Of a stretch of 64,000 nucleotides of DNA, positions 56,201 to 64,000 are shown one piece after another; positions within the stretch are counted from its first letter, which is position 1; the number at the start of each line of letters is the position of its first letter. Both the position numbers and the translations under genes were made by a program. The notes below the pieces were generated by a model, which had not been told where the DNA came from, searched no databases, and saw nothing but the letters and a program-made list of their open reading frames with translations. Where the stretch lies: positions 11,929,096-11,993,095 of the forward strand of contig OY744553.1 of the NCBI GenBank assembly GCA_963556195.1, in the 5' to 3' direction. This stretch comes from Sepiola atlantica. Its lineage: Eukaryota > Mollusca > Cephalopoda > Sepiida > Sepiolidae.

Positions 56201-56749
56201 CATATAATAAGTGAATGCAGCAAGCTAGCACAAAGGGAATACAAGAACAGACATGACAGCATGGGGAAAGAAGTACACCGGGAAATGTGCAAACAACTGA
56301 ATTTCGAATATGCAAGAAAACGGTACAAACACAAACCAGAAACTGTACTAGAAAACGAAAAACACAAAATCATATGGGATATGAATGTACAAACAGACAA
56401 ACCCATAACAGCAAGGAGACCGGATATGATAATAATCAACAAGAAAGAAAAATCCTGCAAAATCGTGGACTTTGCCGTTCCAGCAGACCACAGAGTGAAG
56501 ATCAAAGAGACGGAAAAGAGAAGCAAATATACTGAACTTGCCAGAGAATTGAAAGGAATATGGAACATGAAGAAAGTCAGTATAACACCAATAATCATAG
56601 GAGCACTAGGAACAGTCCCCAAAAACATGGAGAAAAGACTAGGAGAAATAGGAATCAAAGGGATAACTGAGACCATACAAAGGACAGTAATGATCAAAAC
56701 AGCTACAATCCTGAGAAATGTCCTCGAATGCGGAAACCAACCCACATAA
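53255..56749 (+). CDS. Retrotransposon protein: reverse transcriptase with restriction-like endonuclease (1,164 aa)
   Basis: Target-primed reverse transcription protein. N-terminal ~80 residues are basic and unstructured; residues ~84-150 (KKWTMKENRLVMECYYKSRY...) look like a Myb-type DNA-binding segment; 155-235 are acidic; 300-365 are strongly charged, likely coiled coil. No N-terminal CCHH finger is visible, unlike R2. RT spans ~430-720: RAPGHDGIHAYWF (448-460), NYRPITCLP (507-515), motif A with Asp580 (AWIDYKKAYDR), GIFQGDSLSPLLF (636-648), motif C YMDD at 680-683. A thumb region follows, then zinc knuckle C971-X2-C974-X8-H983-X4-C988, and RPD1057-X14-D1072, the catalytic signature of the restriction-like endonuclease. 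An ATG at 53248 is out of frame and stops after eight codons; ATG 53255 opens the frame. No stop or frameshift is seen, and all key residues are present. R4 against R2 or another RLE clade is inferred, not proven. Confidence 0.93.
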   Translation: MSINTNKRRGTQKKDLSVMMGRCSLDGQHGGPGPHPANVGPSHFRNKTTDKNQVSNLSDSRYDKDTDQRQVNQSENSKLERYRKKWTMKENRLVMECYYKSRYPIERGYRKRMKHLWDIASDPHTTEQRIADQARQILKRGWFSEMELTEIRQKANGETEQETPSKERPQEEDRQNIHTETEEIEDYGITEPGEIEDCGTTEPAEKELNEKEASEVENIRRYMLENKTKLPSLRNEVAKKLQAETERVNRLLTHIPTETITDLNNLIYAGAKSVSMKLRNEENGQKRGPTKPGWEIRLETQITKLRKEAKTVNRRKEDMKRLRSKNQKRKEKLNEKHEEIKQRIAAIEKRLRRYRYKSEQSKQNRTFENNESQFYKNVNRENTTTEQPNPTETKQFWSKIWEEPKKHNKNAQWLKNMKDELQEIEEGTETEINKETIKKTLRKMANWRAPGHDGIHAYWFKKFTTLHERIAQKLSGCIRKTDIPEWMTEGRTTLIQKDPKKGTTPSNYRPITCLPIMWKILTAQLREQIYQSLDKRGLLPEEQKGCRKGQRGAHDLLYIDQKTLKEVKRRQKNITMAWIDYKKAYDRILQTWIIECLKIYKIPDRIINLIQKAMETWRLKLTAGGQYLSEIKIQRGIFQGDSLSPLLFIIAMMPLNYILRKCDAGYRFTDTEQRINHLMYMDDLKLFAKNKTELEKLINTTRIFSQDIQMEFGIEKCALLEIKRGKLEKTEGIELPNQEEMRALGEQDSYKYLGVLEADTIKYTEMKEKIGKEYLRRTRKLLETKLYSRNLVKGINTWAVSLIRYSGPFIGWTKEELRHLDQRTRKLMTMHNALHPKDDTDRLYVKRNEGGRGLVSIEDCVEDTKKELEKYVTQNTERLIATARDTSPTNNPGSTETRNKKTRKEKWEEKQLHGRFIRLTSDEANENSWAWLRKGNLNRETESLLTAAQNNAIRTNFIKAKIDKTQENSKCRLCGQRDETINHIISECSKLAQREYKNRHDSMGKEVHREMCKQLNFEYARKRYKHKPETVLENEKHKIIWDMNVQTDKPITARRPDMIIINKKEKSCKIVDFAVPADHRVKIKETEKRSKYTELARELKGIWNMKKVSITPIIIGALGTVPKNMEKRLGEIGIKGITETIQRTVMIKTATILRNVLECGNQPT

Positions 56750-57158
56750 GCAACGAATGGAGAACAAACACATGGAAGCACAAAACAACAGAACCGGGGA
56801 AAATACAACCGCACGAGAGAGGCGCAAGCATAGGCTGACGCCACAAATATTATGGACAGAGGGTCGAGGAGGGAAAGCGCAAAACCAGACCTCCACTGGA
56901 AGAGCGCGGACAGCTCTGGGACCTTGGGAAGGCTTGTTGCCACTCGGGCCCCATGGAGACCAATGGCCCTTATCAGCGGGAAATCGTTGGTAGGTGGCTG
57001 TTGCGATTACCGCAACGTCATCAGCGGTGATGAACGAAAAGAGGTGGAGCATACTGGAGGTCTGAGGAGACTTGTTGTCACTTAGACTCCAGGGAATACC
57101 ACAGGTTGTCGGCAGTGGGTGACCACTGACGATGACCAGTGTGATAACTCCTAGTGAG

Positions 57159-57160
<2 letters not shown>
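56750..57160 (+). repeat. 3' UTR of the intact RLE element (reference copy D)
   Basis: GC-richer than the ORF. It contains GGTCGAGGAGGGAAAGCGC, CCTCCACTGGAAGAGCGCGG, GGAGACTTGTTGTCACTTAG, and ends AACTCCTAGTGAGTAAA. TPRT machinery recognises the 3' RNA, so this region is what the dispersed copies A, B, C, E, F and G share. Confidence 0.85.
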
Positions 57161-57191
<31 letters not shown>

Positions 57192-57199
57192 CCACCACC

Positions 57200-57231
<32 letters not shown>

Positions 57232-57236
57232 CAACA
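57161..57236 (+). repeat. (CAA)n(CAC)n(CAA)n tail of the retrotransposon
   Basis: Triplet array directly after GAGTAAA. Other family copies have TAA, AAT or CTA triplets in the same position; this element has no poly(A) tail. Confidence 0.85.
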
Positions 57237-57240
57237 GTAA

Positions 57241-57590
57241 CCCTTTTCAAAATACTCGGAGTCGGACGCGACAAAACATTGTTAATCGCATCCGGGACGT
57301 CACAAGATTGCGCCGATGTCGACGGAGGGAAGAGGGCGTCGTTAGTCGGGATGTCACAATCAAATTCTCTTTTCTCACCTGTCGCCATTATGATCACGTG
57401 GTAGTGGACCGCTATGTACAACAGCGACTCGCTACCCTTCAACTCCCGATCACTCAACCCCAAATCCCAACCTCCTACACGAGCGCCACCCAGCGGCGCC
57501 CGGGGACGTCAGTTTGACACTCATTAATTTGCAATTGCTCGCTGCCAACTCGGACTTCAGCTGTTGACGGATTTGTTTGCTTTTTGGTGT
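57241..57590. other. GC-rich unassigned sequence
   Basis: Richer in CG dinucleotides than the rest of the window (for example CGGAGTCGGACGCGAC, GCGGCGCCCGGGGACG). No domain in the 69-codon open stretch 57308-57517. Confidence 0.4.
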
Positions 57591-57700
57591 CTGTTTTGCG
57601 GCAAATCAACCCTTTTTTACTAGACTATGTAATGCCGAAACACAAGATCAATCGTAAAGGATTCAATGGTGATTATAGTGTATGTTTTTTACGATATATA
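57591..57700 (+). repeat. Single diverged relative of the 127-bp monomer
   Basis: TTTTGCGGCAAATCAACCCT, TAATGCCGAA and GATTATAGTG then ATGTTTTT parallel the monomer at 60018 (TTTTACGGCATATCAACCCT, TAATGCCGAA, CATTATAGTG, AAGTTTTT). Confidence 0.55.
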
Positions 57701-57724
57701 AACGAATAAGTCTACATACCCGGC

Positions 57725-57952
57725 GTTGTCCGGGAGTCCCTATTTACTTGCCGCTGAAGAATGGCAGAGTTAAACAGAAGGCCGGTTTTTAAATGTGGGG
57801 TCAATCCAGCTCCCCAAAAAGGGCCACTCTAGATTTGTACAAAAATAAATATTTCTTCAGTCTAGAAGGATTTTTGCTTCATTGACCGAGGACAGTAAAG
57901 ATGAAATATCGTACGAGAACAGATACTACACGTTGCTCCTAGCAAAAGGCGT
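57725..57952 (-). repeat. U2-headed SINE, second subfamily
   Basis: On the minus strand: CCTTTTGCTAGGAGCAACGT then GTAGTATCTGTTCTCGTACG is the U2-like head. It continues CTGTCCTCGGTCAATGAAGC then AAAAATCCTTCTAGACTGA, which resembles U2 stem-loop II/Sm-site text more than the 38-kb subfamily does. The body matches 620-772. Confidence 0.7.
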
Positions 57953-57989
57953 TGCCCGGGAGTCTTTTTACTTTCATTTTTTTCACCTT

Positions 57990-58400
57990 ATGTTTTTAAA
58001 TAATGAGTTACCACTTATCAAGGCCAAAAGCCACTCGCTGATAATGATTAATGAGATGGATGGATCAAAAGCAAAAATATTATAAGATGATTAAAAATGA
58101 TTAATAGAAATGAACTCATGGGGATGGTGTATGAAAAGTATTTTTTGAAGACGACTATGTTGTAATCTGTAGGGAAGCAATCCCGTGGCAACGTTTTCTA
58201 CATATATAAGCCACTTGGAAAGAAGCTCTTTTTCATGGAAATTCCGTATTAAACGAAGCACATGGAGAGAGAGAAGAAAAGTTGTTTTTTTCTGTTTTGG
58301 TAGGGAGACGAGTTCTCGCTGTGAATGTTTTACAAGGAGTGACCAGAGATTGGAGCTCAGTCGAGTATATCCCATGAAAATAACCGTAATCATATACTTC
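57990..58400 (-). pseudogene. Jockey-like LINE 3' end (family J)
   Basis: The minus strand with frame changes reads TRLPTKTEKNNFS, SFQVAYICRKRCHG and then the 3' UTR GAGTGGCTTTTGGCCTTGAT then AAGTGGTAACTC, matching 12180-12610 and 61200-61260. No RT catalytic motifs remain. Confidence 0.65.
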
Positions 58401-58493
58401 GGGCTGACCGGTCCAGATTGCTTTAATATGACGCTAGGGTCACAAGTTGTTTAAATCACGTGCCGAGAATCAAGATTGCTTGAATAGAATCAT

Positions 58494-58524
<31 letters not shown>

Positions 58525-58701
58525 CAGTTGTCTTGTCTTGCCGTGCCTTAATCTGTCGTATTTTGCTCAAAAGAAAAAAATATTATAGATGGATGTGAAT
58601 GACAAAAATCTAAAAATAAGTTGAGATTTAAAAATGAACCGAAAATCTTGTTTGAAATCAATTGTTGAAAAAAAAAAACTAAAAATAATCTTAATATAAA
58701 A

Positions 58702-59325
58702 TCGGGTGAAAGTTTAAAATTTGGACGACATGAAAAAAAAATTAGAAACATGTTTAAGATGTACGTACCCGTGATGGAAAGCATATATCGTATACTAAAA
58801 ACCACGTAAATTGATCAAGTAGTTTTTTTTTTACAAAAGAAAATTAAATTTTATCGGTAAACGACGATCGTCGACATATCGACGCCATATTAGATATAGT
58901 GGTCGGCAGACATTGAAATAAAAAAAAACGCTTTAAAATAAGTTAAAACGTAAAAAGAATTATCTATGTAGATAGAAGAGTAACTTATCTTGCCTTTGGT
59001 AACATTTATTTGTTGTATATTTGTTTTGTTCACCCCTTTTTTGTTTTGTTGGCTCGTGTTAAAACTGCCCTTTTTTTCCAAGGCTGATTCTTAACTCAAA
59101 CTTTTGAGTCAAGAGTTTCTCATTTGTTCAATATCCAATATGGCGTCGAAATATCGCCGCTCGTCGTTTATCGATAAAATTTTATTTTCTTTTGTAAAAA
59201 ACAAACTACTTGATCAATTTACGTGATTTTTTGTATACGATATATGCTTTGAGTCACGTGAAACGTACATTATAAAAATATTTCTTGATTTTATAAAACT
59301 TTATTTTTTCATGTCCTTTGACTTC
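58702..59325. mobile_element. Foldback element with about 195-bp inverted arms
   Basis: The left arm 58702-58898 and right arm 59130-59325 are imperfect reverse complements. Shared stretches: GGACGACATGAAAAAA / TTTTTTCATGTCC; GCATATATCGTATAC / GTATACGATATATGC; CACGTAAATTGATCAAGTAG; ACAAAAGAAAATTAAATTTT; ATCGACGCCATATTAGATAT. The 230-bp centre has no ORF. It can form a very long hairpin. Confidence 0.88.
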
Positions 59326-60012
59326 TAAACTAAAATCGAGATAAGTTATCTCCCTTAGTTTGTTAGCTTCAGTCAACATAAACTAAAAAGGGACCAACTA
59401 TCGTTTATACACTAGCTCTACCCTTGAGGAAGCCCCTTCTTTGATAAGCACATAAGACTGGCCTTCAGTCCAGACCTGAAATGGAAGAATGACATCAAGT
59501 TCATTACTAAAGTCGCTTGAAAAATGGTTGGATCATTCTACTGCTCCAGAATAAACCTCACTCCTTACACAATTCTCTACCTGTATAAGAGTGAGATACG
59601 TCCTAAAATGGAATGTTGTTGTCATGTCTGGGGAACTGCCGCTCAGAATACTTATTTTGACAGACTACTCTTGTTTTGACAGACCACAGCATCGACTTCA
59701 GAATCAAGTGAGGGATAGTTTCTTCTCTTTCCTGTCAGCCTCTTTATCACAGAACAGACGTTGCTAGTCTTTTTCTACTCCATTTTAAAAAATTTTCATG
59801 GCAGGTGCTCAACTTAGCTACAGTCTCTGGTCCTTCCCTGTAAAACATTCACAACAATAACTCGTCTAGCTACAACCACTATCAAGAAATCTCCATTCTT
59901 CCTCCGTGTAACTAAAACCAAATGGAACTTCCATGAACACAGTTTCTTCCAAAAAAAATCCCATCTGTGGAACAGGATACTACAAGGTTGCTTCCAAACA
60001 TGGTCGTGTTCA

Positions 60013-61089
60013 GGTATGGTAGTTTTGTTTTACGGCATATCAACCCTTTTTGGGTTATTTAATGCCGAATCTGGTCATTATAGTGAAAGTTTTTATGCTT
60101 CAAGTTCTTTATATCTTCAAATGTTTAATCATGGTTTTTGGTTTGGTAGTTTTGTTTTACGGCATATCAACCCTTTTTGGGTTATTTAATGCCGAATCTG
60201 GTCATTATAGTGAAAGTTTTTATGCTTCAAGTTCTTTATATCTTCAAATGTTTAATCAGGGTTTTTGGTTTGGTAGTTTTGTTTTACGGCATATCAACCC
60301 TTTTTGGGTTATTTAATGCCGAATCTGGTCATTATAGTGAAAGTTTTTATGCTTCAAGTTCTTTATATCTTCAAATGTTTAATCATGGTTTTTGGTTTGG
60401 TAGTTTTGTTTTACGGCATATCAACCCTTTTTGGGTTATTTAATGCCGAATCTGGTCATTATAGTGAAAGTTTTTATGCTTCAAGTTCTTTATATCTTCA
60501 AATGTTTAATCATGGTTTTTGGTTTGGTAGTTTTGTTTTACGGCATATCAACCCTTTTTGGGTTATTTAATGCCGAATCTGGTCATTATAGTGAAAGTTT
60601 TTATGCTTCAAGTTCTTTATATCTTCAAATGTTTAATCATGGTTTTTGGTTTGGTAGTTTTGTTTTACGGCATATCAACCCTTTTTGGGTTATTTAATGC
60701 CGAATCTGGTCTTGTTTTCTTCTCTTTTTTGTTTCTTTCCCCTTTTAATATCTGTTTCTATTTAACCCATAGTTGGGACCCTAACAGGTACTACCACTCC
60801 GGGTCAGGGTGGACCTGGGAGCAATGGTAATTAAGAGGAGGCTCCACATTCCCCAAAGTCCGTACGCCGGATCTCACCATCGGATGTAGTTTAAGGTCAT
60901 ATCCAGGACCGGGAGTAGGGTAGGAAAAATAAAAATAAAAAAGGGGAGGGAGAAAGGGAGAGGGGCTGTTGTTTTTGTTTTTGGTTTTGTAGAACATAAT
61001 TAAGTTTTACAAACAAAAAAAAAAAAAAAGTCAATGTAGGTGAATTTCGTCTCAGGGAGCCACAGGGCAGCCTGATCTGGTATCACCAG
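60013..61089 (+). mobile_element. 1.08-kb insertion with 12-bp target-site duplication and 127-bp monomers at its 5' end
   Basis: TGGTCGTGTTCA occurs at 60001-60012 and again at 61090-61101, exactly where the LINE sequence breaks and resumes. The insert starts with the tandem array, continues through GGGACCCTAACAGGTACTAC and CACTCCGGGTCAGGGTGG, then a purine stretch, an A run (61014-61029) and a 60-bp end GGAGCCACAGGGCAGCCTGA. There is no long ORF. A 12-bp TSD and A run favour a retroposed, non-autonomous LINE derivative. Confidence 0.8.
60018..60711 (+). repeat. 127-bp tandem repeat, 5.5 copies
   Basis: GGTAGTTTTGTTTTACGGCA starts at 60018, 60145, 60272, 60399, 60526 and 60653. Copies are nearly identical (AATCATGG against AATCAGGG in one). 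127 is not a multiple of three, so the recurring 88-codon frames are a period artefact. Confidence 0.97.
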
Positions 61090-61435
61090 TGGTCGTGTTC
61101 AATTGCAATGTTAACAAATTCTTGTCGAGCCGTCTACTTTAATAGTCAGTTTCACCCAAGGTTTCCAATCTTATCAATGGGTTGTTTATTGTTAACTTAC
61201 ACACTCATTGACCCTTATCCTTGAATGGCCTTTGGGCCTTGATAAGCGGTGACTTACTAGGACTTAAAAAAGTCATTTGTGAACTGATACTGCTAAACTA
61301 GTCTGCCTAATTAGCATAAATGCAAGCGAAACTAAAACGAACGGAACGAAGCGGTTTTCACCTTCGGAGGAAGTTTCTAGGGAATATTTATTCACAAACT
61401 GTCCCCAATCGCATGTATATCCCGGTCAGGTGAGA

Positions 61436-61590
61436 TGACGACGGTAGAGGTTTAAGTTCTTACCGGGCGGTGTCGACCTCCTTCAACACACAGTATTCCT
61501 AAATGGTTACCCATCTAGTACTGACCAGGCTCAACGTTGCTTAACTTCGGTTATCTAACGAATACGGTGTGTCAACGTGGTGTTGCCATA
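61436..61590 (-). repeat. 5S-rRNA-derived SINE or pseudogene, copy 2
   Basis: On the minus strand: GTTAGATAACCGAAGTTAAG, CAACGTTGAGCCTGGTCAGT, ACTAGATGGGTAACCATTTA and GGAATACTGTG parallel 5S A-box, intermediate and C-box regions. The 3' extension GAGGTCGACACCGCCCGGTA is not 5S-like and could be the SINE body. Confidence 0.75.
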
Positions 61591-61661
61591 TAGAAGTACA
61601 AGAGAGAGACTATATAATTCTCTCGGTACTTCTATAACCCAAACTTAACCGACTCTTCTTC

Positions 61662-61667
61662 TTGTTA

Positions 61668-61732
<65 letters not shown>

Positions 61733-61750
61733 CGACTCTTGTTGTTGTTG

Positions 61751-61805
<55 letters not shown>

Positions 61806-61888
61806 TATTATTATTATTATCGTCGTCGTGGTTGTTGTTCTTCTTCTTCTTCTTATTATTATTATTATTATCGTCGTCGTCGTGGTTG

Positions 61889-61972
<84 letters not shown>

Positions 61973-61975
61973 AGT
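61662..61975. repeat. Compound triplet array (TTA/TCA/TCG/TTC/TAG)n
   Basis: Successive pure blocks of TTA, TCA, TTA, CGT, TTC and TAG triplets, with ACCGACTCTT on both sides of the first TTA block (61644 and 61730). Homopolymer-coding frames here are artefacts. Confidence 0.95.
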
Positions 61976-62292
61976 GCTTACTGATAATAAATGGTGGTAT
62001 TCCCTGGAGTCTGAATGACAACAAGTTTCCATAAATTTCCAGCACTGTCCACCTCTTTTCGATAACCATTGCACATGACTTTGCGTTATCAAAACAACCG
62101 CTTACCACGTCTTTCTCGCTGGCAACGACCGTTGGTCTTTTCAGGGATTTCGATAGCAATAAACCTCTCTAAAATATCAGTACTCTCCGCACTCTTCCAG
62201 TGGAGGTATGCTTAGTGCTATTCCTCCTCGGTCTTCCCATCCTCCTTGGTCTTTCAGGACTATTTTGTGTGGTATCAGTCGAGGCTAATAGC

Positions 62293-62297
<5 letters not shown>
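61976..62297 (-). repeat. RLE-family 3' end, copy E (possible non-autonomous unit)
   Basis: On the minus strand it starts AATGCTATTAGCCTCGACTG after (TAA)n and ends in a degenerate TCAGTAAGCACTCAC next to triplets. Start point and internal sequence equal copy C at 49579-49945 (for example ATGGGAAGACCGAGGAGG, TCGAAATCCCTGAAAAGACC). Confidence 0.8.
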
Positions 62298-62367
<70 letters not shown>

Positions 62368-62395
62368 CATTATTATTATTATTATTATTATTATT
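62298..62395. repeat. (TTA)n tract between two RLE-family ends
   Basis: About 33 TTA units with one TCA. Confidence 0.97.
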
Positions 62396-62782
62396 TACTC
62401 ACTAGGAGTTATCACACTGGTCATCGTCAGTGGTCACCCACTGCCGACAACATGTGGTATTCCCTGGAGTCTGAGTGACAACAAGTCTCCTCAGGCCTCC
62501 AGTATGCTCCACCTCTTTTCGTTCATCACCGCTGATGACCTTGCGGTAATCGCAACAGCCACCTACCAACGATTTCCCACTGATAAGGGCCATTGGTCCC
62601 CTCTGGGGCCCGAGTGGCAACAAGCCTTCCCAAGGTCCCAGAGCTGTCCGCGCTCTTCCAGTGGAGGTCTTGTTTTGCGCTTTCCCTCCTCGACACTCTG
62701 TCCATAATTTTCGTGGCGTCAGCCTATGCTTGCGCCTCTCTCGTGCGGTTGTATTTTCCCCGGTTCTGTTGTTTTGTGCTTC
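62396..62782 (-). repeat. RLE-family 3' end, copy F (close to the intact element)
   Basis: The minus strand matches 56770-57150 at high identity (CAACAGAACCGGGGAAAATA, GAGGCGCAAGCATAGGCTGA, CCACTGGAAGAGCGCGGACA, ending ATAACTCCTAGTGAGTAAA). It is 5'-truncated at 62782 and its 3' end adjoins (TAA)n. Confidence 0.88.
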
Positions 62783-64000
62783 TGTTATATTATGACGGGC
62801 CCTGTATTTCAAACGGGTAGATTAACTAGTAACAAATAGCTAGTTTGGTTATTCGAAAAATAGGCTTTGTTTCTGGACTCAGAAATGAGTCATAGAAGTG
62901 TTTGATCTAGGAGCAGTCATAACAAATCTGGAGAAACCTGACGTGACCTTTTGAGTCAGAGATCAGTCAGTCGTTTTGTCCCCAGATTGCGCGTGGGAAC
63001 GAGAATCACGTGACCACAGAAAAACAATAACTTAGTTTTAGAAATGAGTCTGTACCTGGAAGCAAGAGTGTTCAGATCGGTTGCGAAAATGTAGCCGGGT
63101 AAACGGGTAAGGCCCCACTGTGGGGGGGCCAAAAGATATTCCCAGAAGAAAAGAAAACAGCCCGAGTGTGAGATAATCGAAGCCGGAATCCTCCTGACGA
63201 CAACCGAACCGCGCAGTAAGAAAATGGTGTGTTTAGAATAAATAAAACTGTGTGAAAAATCCCCTCAAGAAAATCAACGTCTCGTTTGTTCCTTTGTATG
63301 AGACATGCTTCTTCCTTTGATCGAGACGATCCAGCAGCGGAGACTAGACGAATCACGGGCCAAAGAAAAGAACAGAAGAAATCAAGGTAACCTTTGAGAT
63401 TCATTTGAGATTTGTTTGAGAACTGTTTTAAAGGCGTTAAGATACGTGTAATTCTAAGAGACGTTTAATGAAAAAAGGCTTGAGATGCCGTGAAAATATT
63501 CGTAATTGAAAAAGGCCTGAGATGCCGTAAACGGCAGTGGTTTTAAAGAGGCCGTAATTGAAAAAGGGCTGAGATGCCGTGAAAAGATTCGTAATGAAAA
63601 AGGCCTGAGATGCCGTTAAAAGATTTGTAATTAAAAAAAGGCTGAGATGCCGTAAGTTGATGAGTGAAGTTTTAAGACTGTGGTCCGAATTTATAGAAAA
63701 AGAAAGAGAAAAATAAGAACGAATTTTATAGAGGAAAATGATTGTGAAAAGGATTATGAAAATGAATTAGAGTAAATTGTATCATCGGAGGCGCCGGGGG
63801 GAGAGATTGAAATCGCCATTAATCCTCTCGTGAACATTTCGCGTTGGTTTCGGCCGGAGAGGATGAGATCCGAACGGCTGAGGTGGCTTTGAAGAAATGC
63901 CTCAGTCCGGAAGGATTTCGCGTGAAGAAATAAAGAAGTTCTCTCCCCCCCCCCCTGTATGTAACATATATATAATTGGTTGCCGTGTCCTGCTATTTCC
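62783..64000. other. Unassigned, relatively unique sequence
   Basis: Lower repeat content than elsewhere. Possible splice donor-like AAG/GTAACC at 63388 and TATA-like AGAATAAATAAAACTG at 63234 are isolated. The 110-codon minus-strand open stretch (63072-63404) has no recognisable domain. A 5' UTR, an LTR or a host gene edge are all possible; none can be shown. Confidence 0.35.
63465..63655 (+). repeat. Five-copy tandem repeat, about 36-bp unit
   Basis: GAGATGCCGT recurs at 63482, 63519, 63571, 63607 and 63643, each preceded by AAAAAGGCCT-like text and mostly followed by GAAAAGATTCGTAATT-like text. The 52-bp step holds an extra CGGCAGTGGTTTTAAA block. Confidence 0.9.

Larger units (their letters stand above)
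53125..57240 (+). mobile_element. Apparently full-length RLE-type non-LTR retrotransposon (R4/Dong-like)
   Basis: The unit has a leader of about 130 bp, one ORF (53255-56749), a 3' UTR of about 410 bp and a triplet tail. There are no terminal repeats. Single-ORF LINEs with a C-terminal zinc knuckle and PD-X14-D endonuclease belong to the R2/R4/NeSL/CRE group; R4/Dong is my best guess because related copies here sit at TAA tracts, the known target of Dong. The 5' boundary is set by the end of the TTTA array and is approximate. Full length and an intact frame suggest recent activity. Confidence 0.85.
59440..61290 (+). pseudogene. Jockey-like LINE 3' end (family J), split by an insertion
   Basis: Left part 59440-60012 reads LAFSPDLKWKNDIKFITKVA, LYLYKSEIRPKMECCCHVWG, TRLATTTIKKSPFFLRVTK and HLWNRILQGCF with frameshifts; right part 61090-61290 continues VVFxxNVNKF-type coding and the 3' UTR TGACCCTTATCCTTGAATGG. 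Removing 60013-61101 restores the colinear order seen at 12380-12440. Confidence 0.8.

Noticed and set aside
53183..56943. Minus-strand ORFs of 60-247 codons opposite the retrotransposon ORF
   Set aside because: Shadow frames of an A-rich coding strand; they carry no family motif, while the plus frame has all RT and endonuclease blocks.
60050..60830. Five recurring 88-codon ORFs
   Set aside because: They repeat every 127 bp because the DNA does; the period is not a multiple of three and the frames overlap each other.

Overview
This window is eukaryotic, repeat-dominated DNA. I see no host protein-coding gene that I can support and no tRNA, rRNA or CRISPR locus. More than twenty (AT)n tracts of 25-80 bp, often joined to (CT)n or (AC)n, the mixture of retroelements (RLE-type and jockey-like LINEs, Penelope-like elements), SINEs with snRNA, 5S and tRNA heads, and mariner-like DNA transposons point to a metazoan. 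A lophotrochozoan is most likely, perhaps a cephalopod mollusc; this is inference from repeat style, not a database match.

Layout. 0-9 kb: polypurine/polypyrimidine tracts, jockey-like LINE fragments on the minus strand, a TIR-bounded DNA transposon, and two RLE-type LINE fragments joined across a (TAA)n tract. 9-21 kb: a second broken RLE copy, a Penelope-like (PLE) fragment with a GIY-YIG region, PLE long-repeat ends carrying hammerhead-ribozyme-like cores, a small MITE, a 5S-derived SINE, and hairpin elements set among (AT)n tracts. 21.6-35 kb: one enormous purine-rich minisatellite of about 37-bp monomers organised in near-identical 3.53-kb higher-order repeats, followed at 35-36.75 kb by a segment of similar composition whose second half is inverted. 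37-51 kb: SINEs whose 5' end matches U2 snRNA, hammerhead-bearing inverted repeats, a mariner-like remnant, a LINE C-terminus and a SINE sharing its tail, tRNA-derived SINEs and several short tandem arrays. 53.1-57.2 kb: the only intact gene, a 4.1-kb RLE-type non-LTR retrotransposon (R4/Dong-like by inference) with one uninterrupted 1,164-codon ORF, a foldable leader and a triplet tail. 57-64 kb: SINE and LINE remnants, a long foldback element, a jockey-like LINE split by a 1.08-kb insertion with a 12-bp target duplication, a second 5S-derived SINE, and two 3' ends of the RLE family flanking a (TTA)n tract.

How it fits together. The intact RLE element is the probable source of the machinery that made at least six other 3'-end copies here; these repeatedly sit next to or between (TAA)n tracts, and two share one 5' boundary as if they were a non-autonomous derivative. 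The Penelope-like elements are represented by one coding fragment and by several dispersed hammerhead-like motifs. Very long apparent ORFs opposite the purine satellite (thousands of codons of F, L, S) are composition artefacts and are not annotated as genes.
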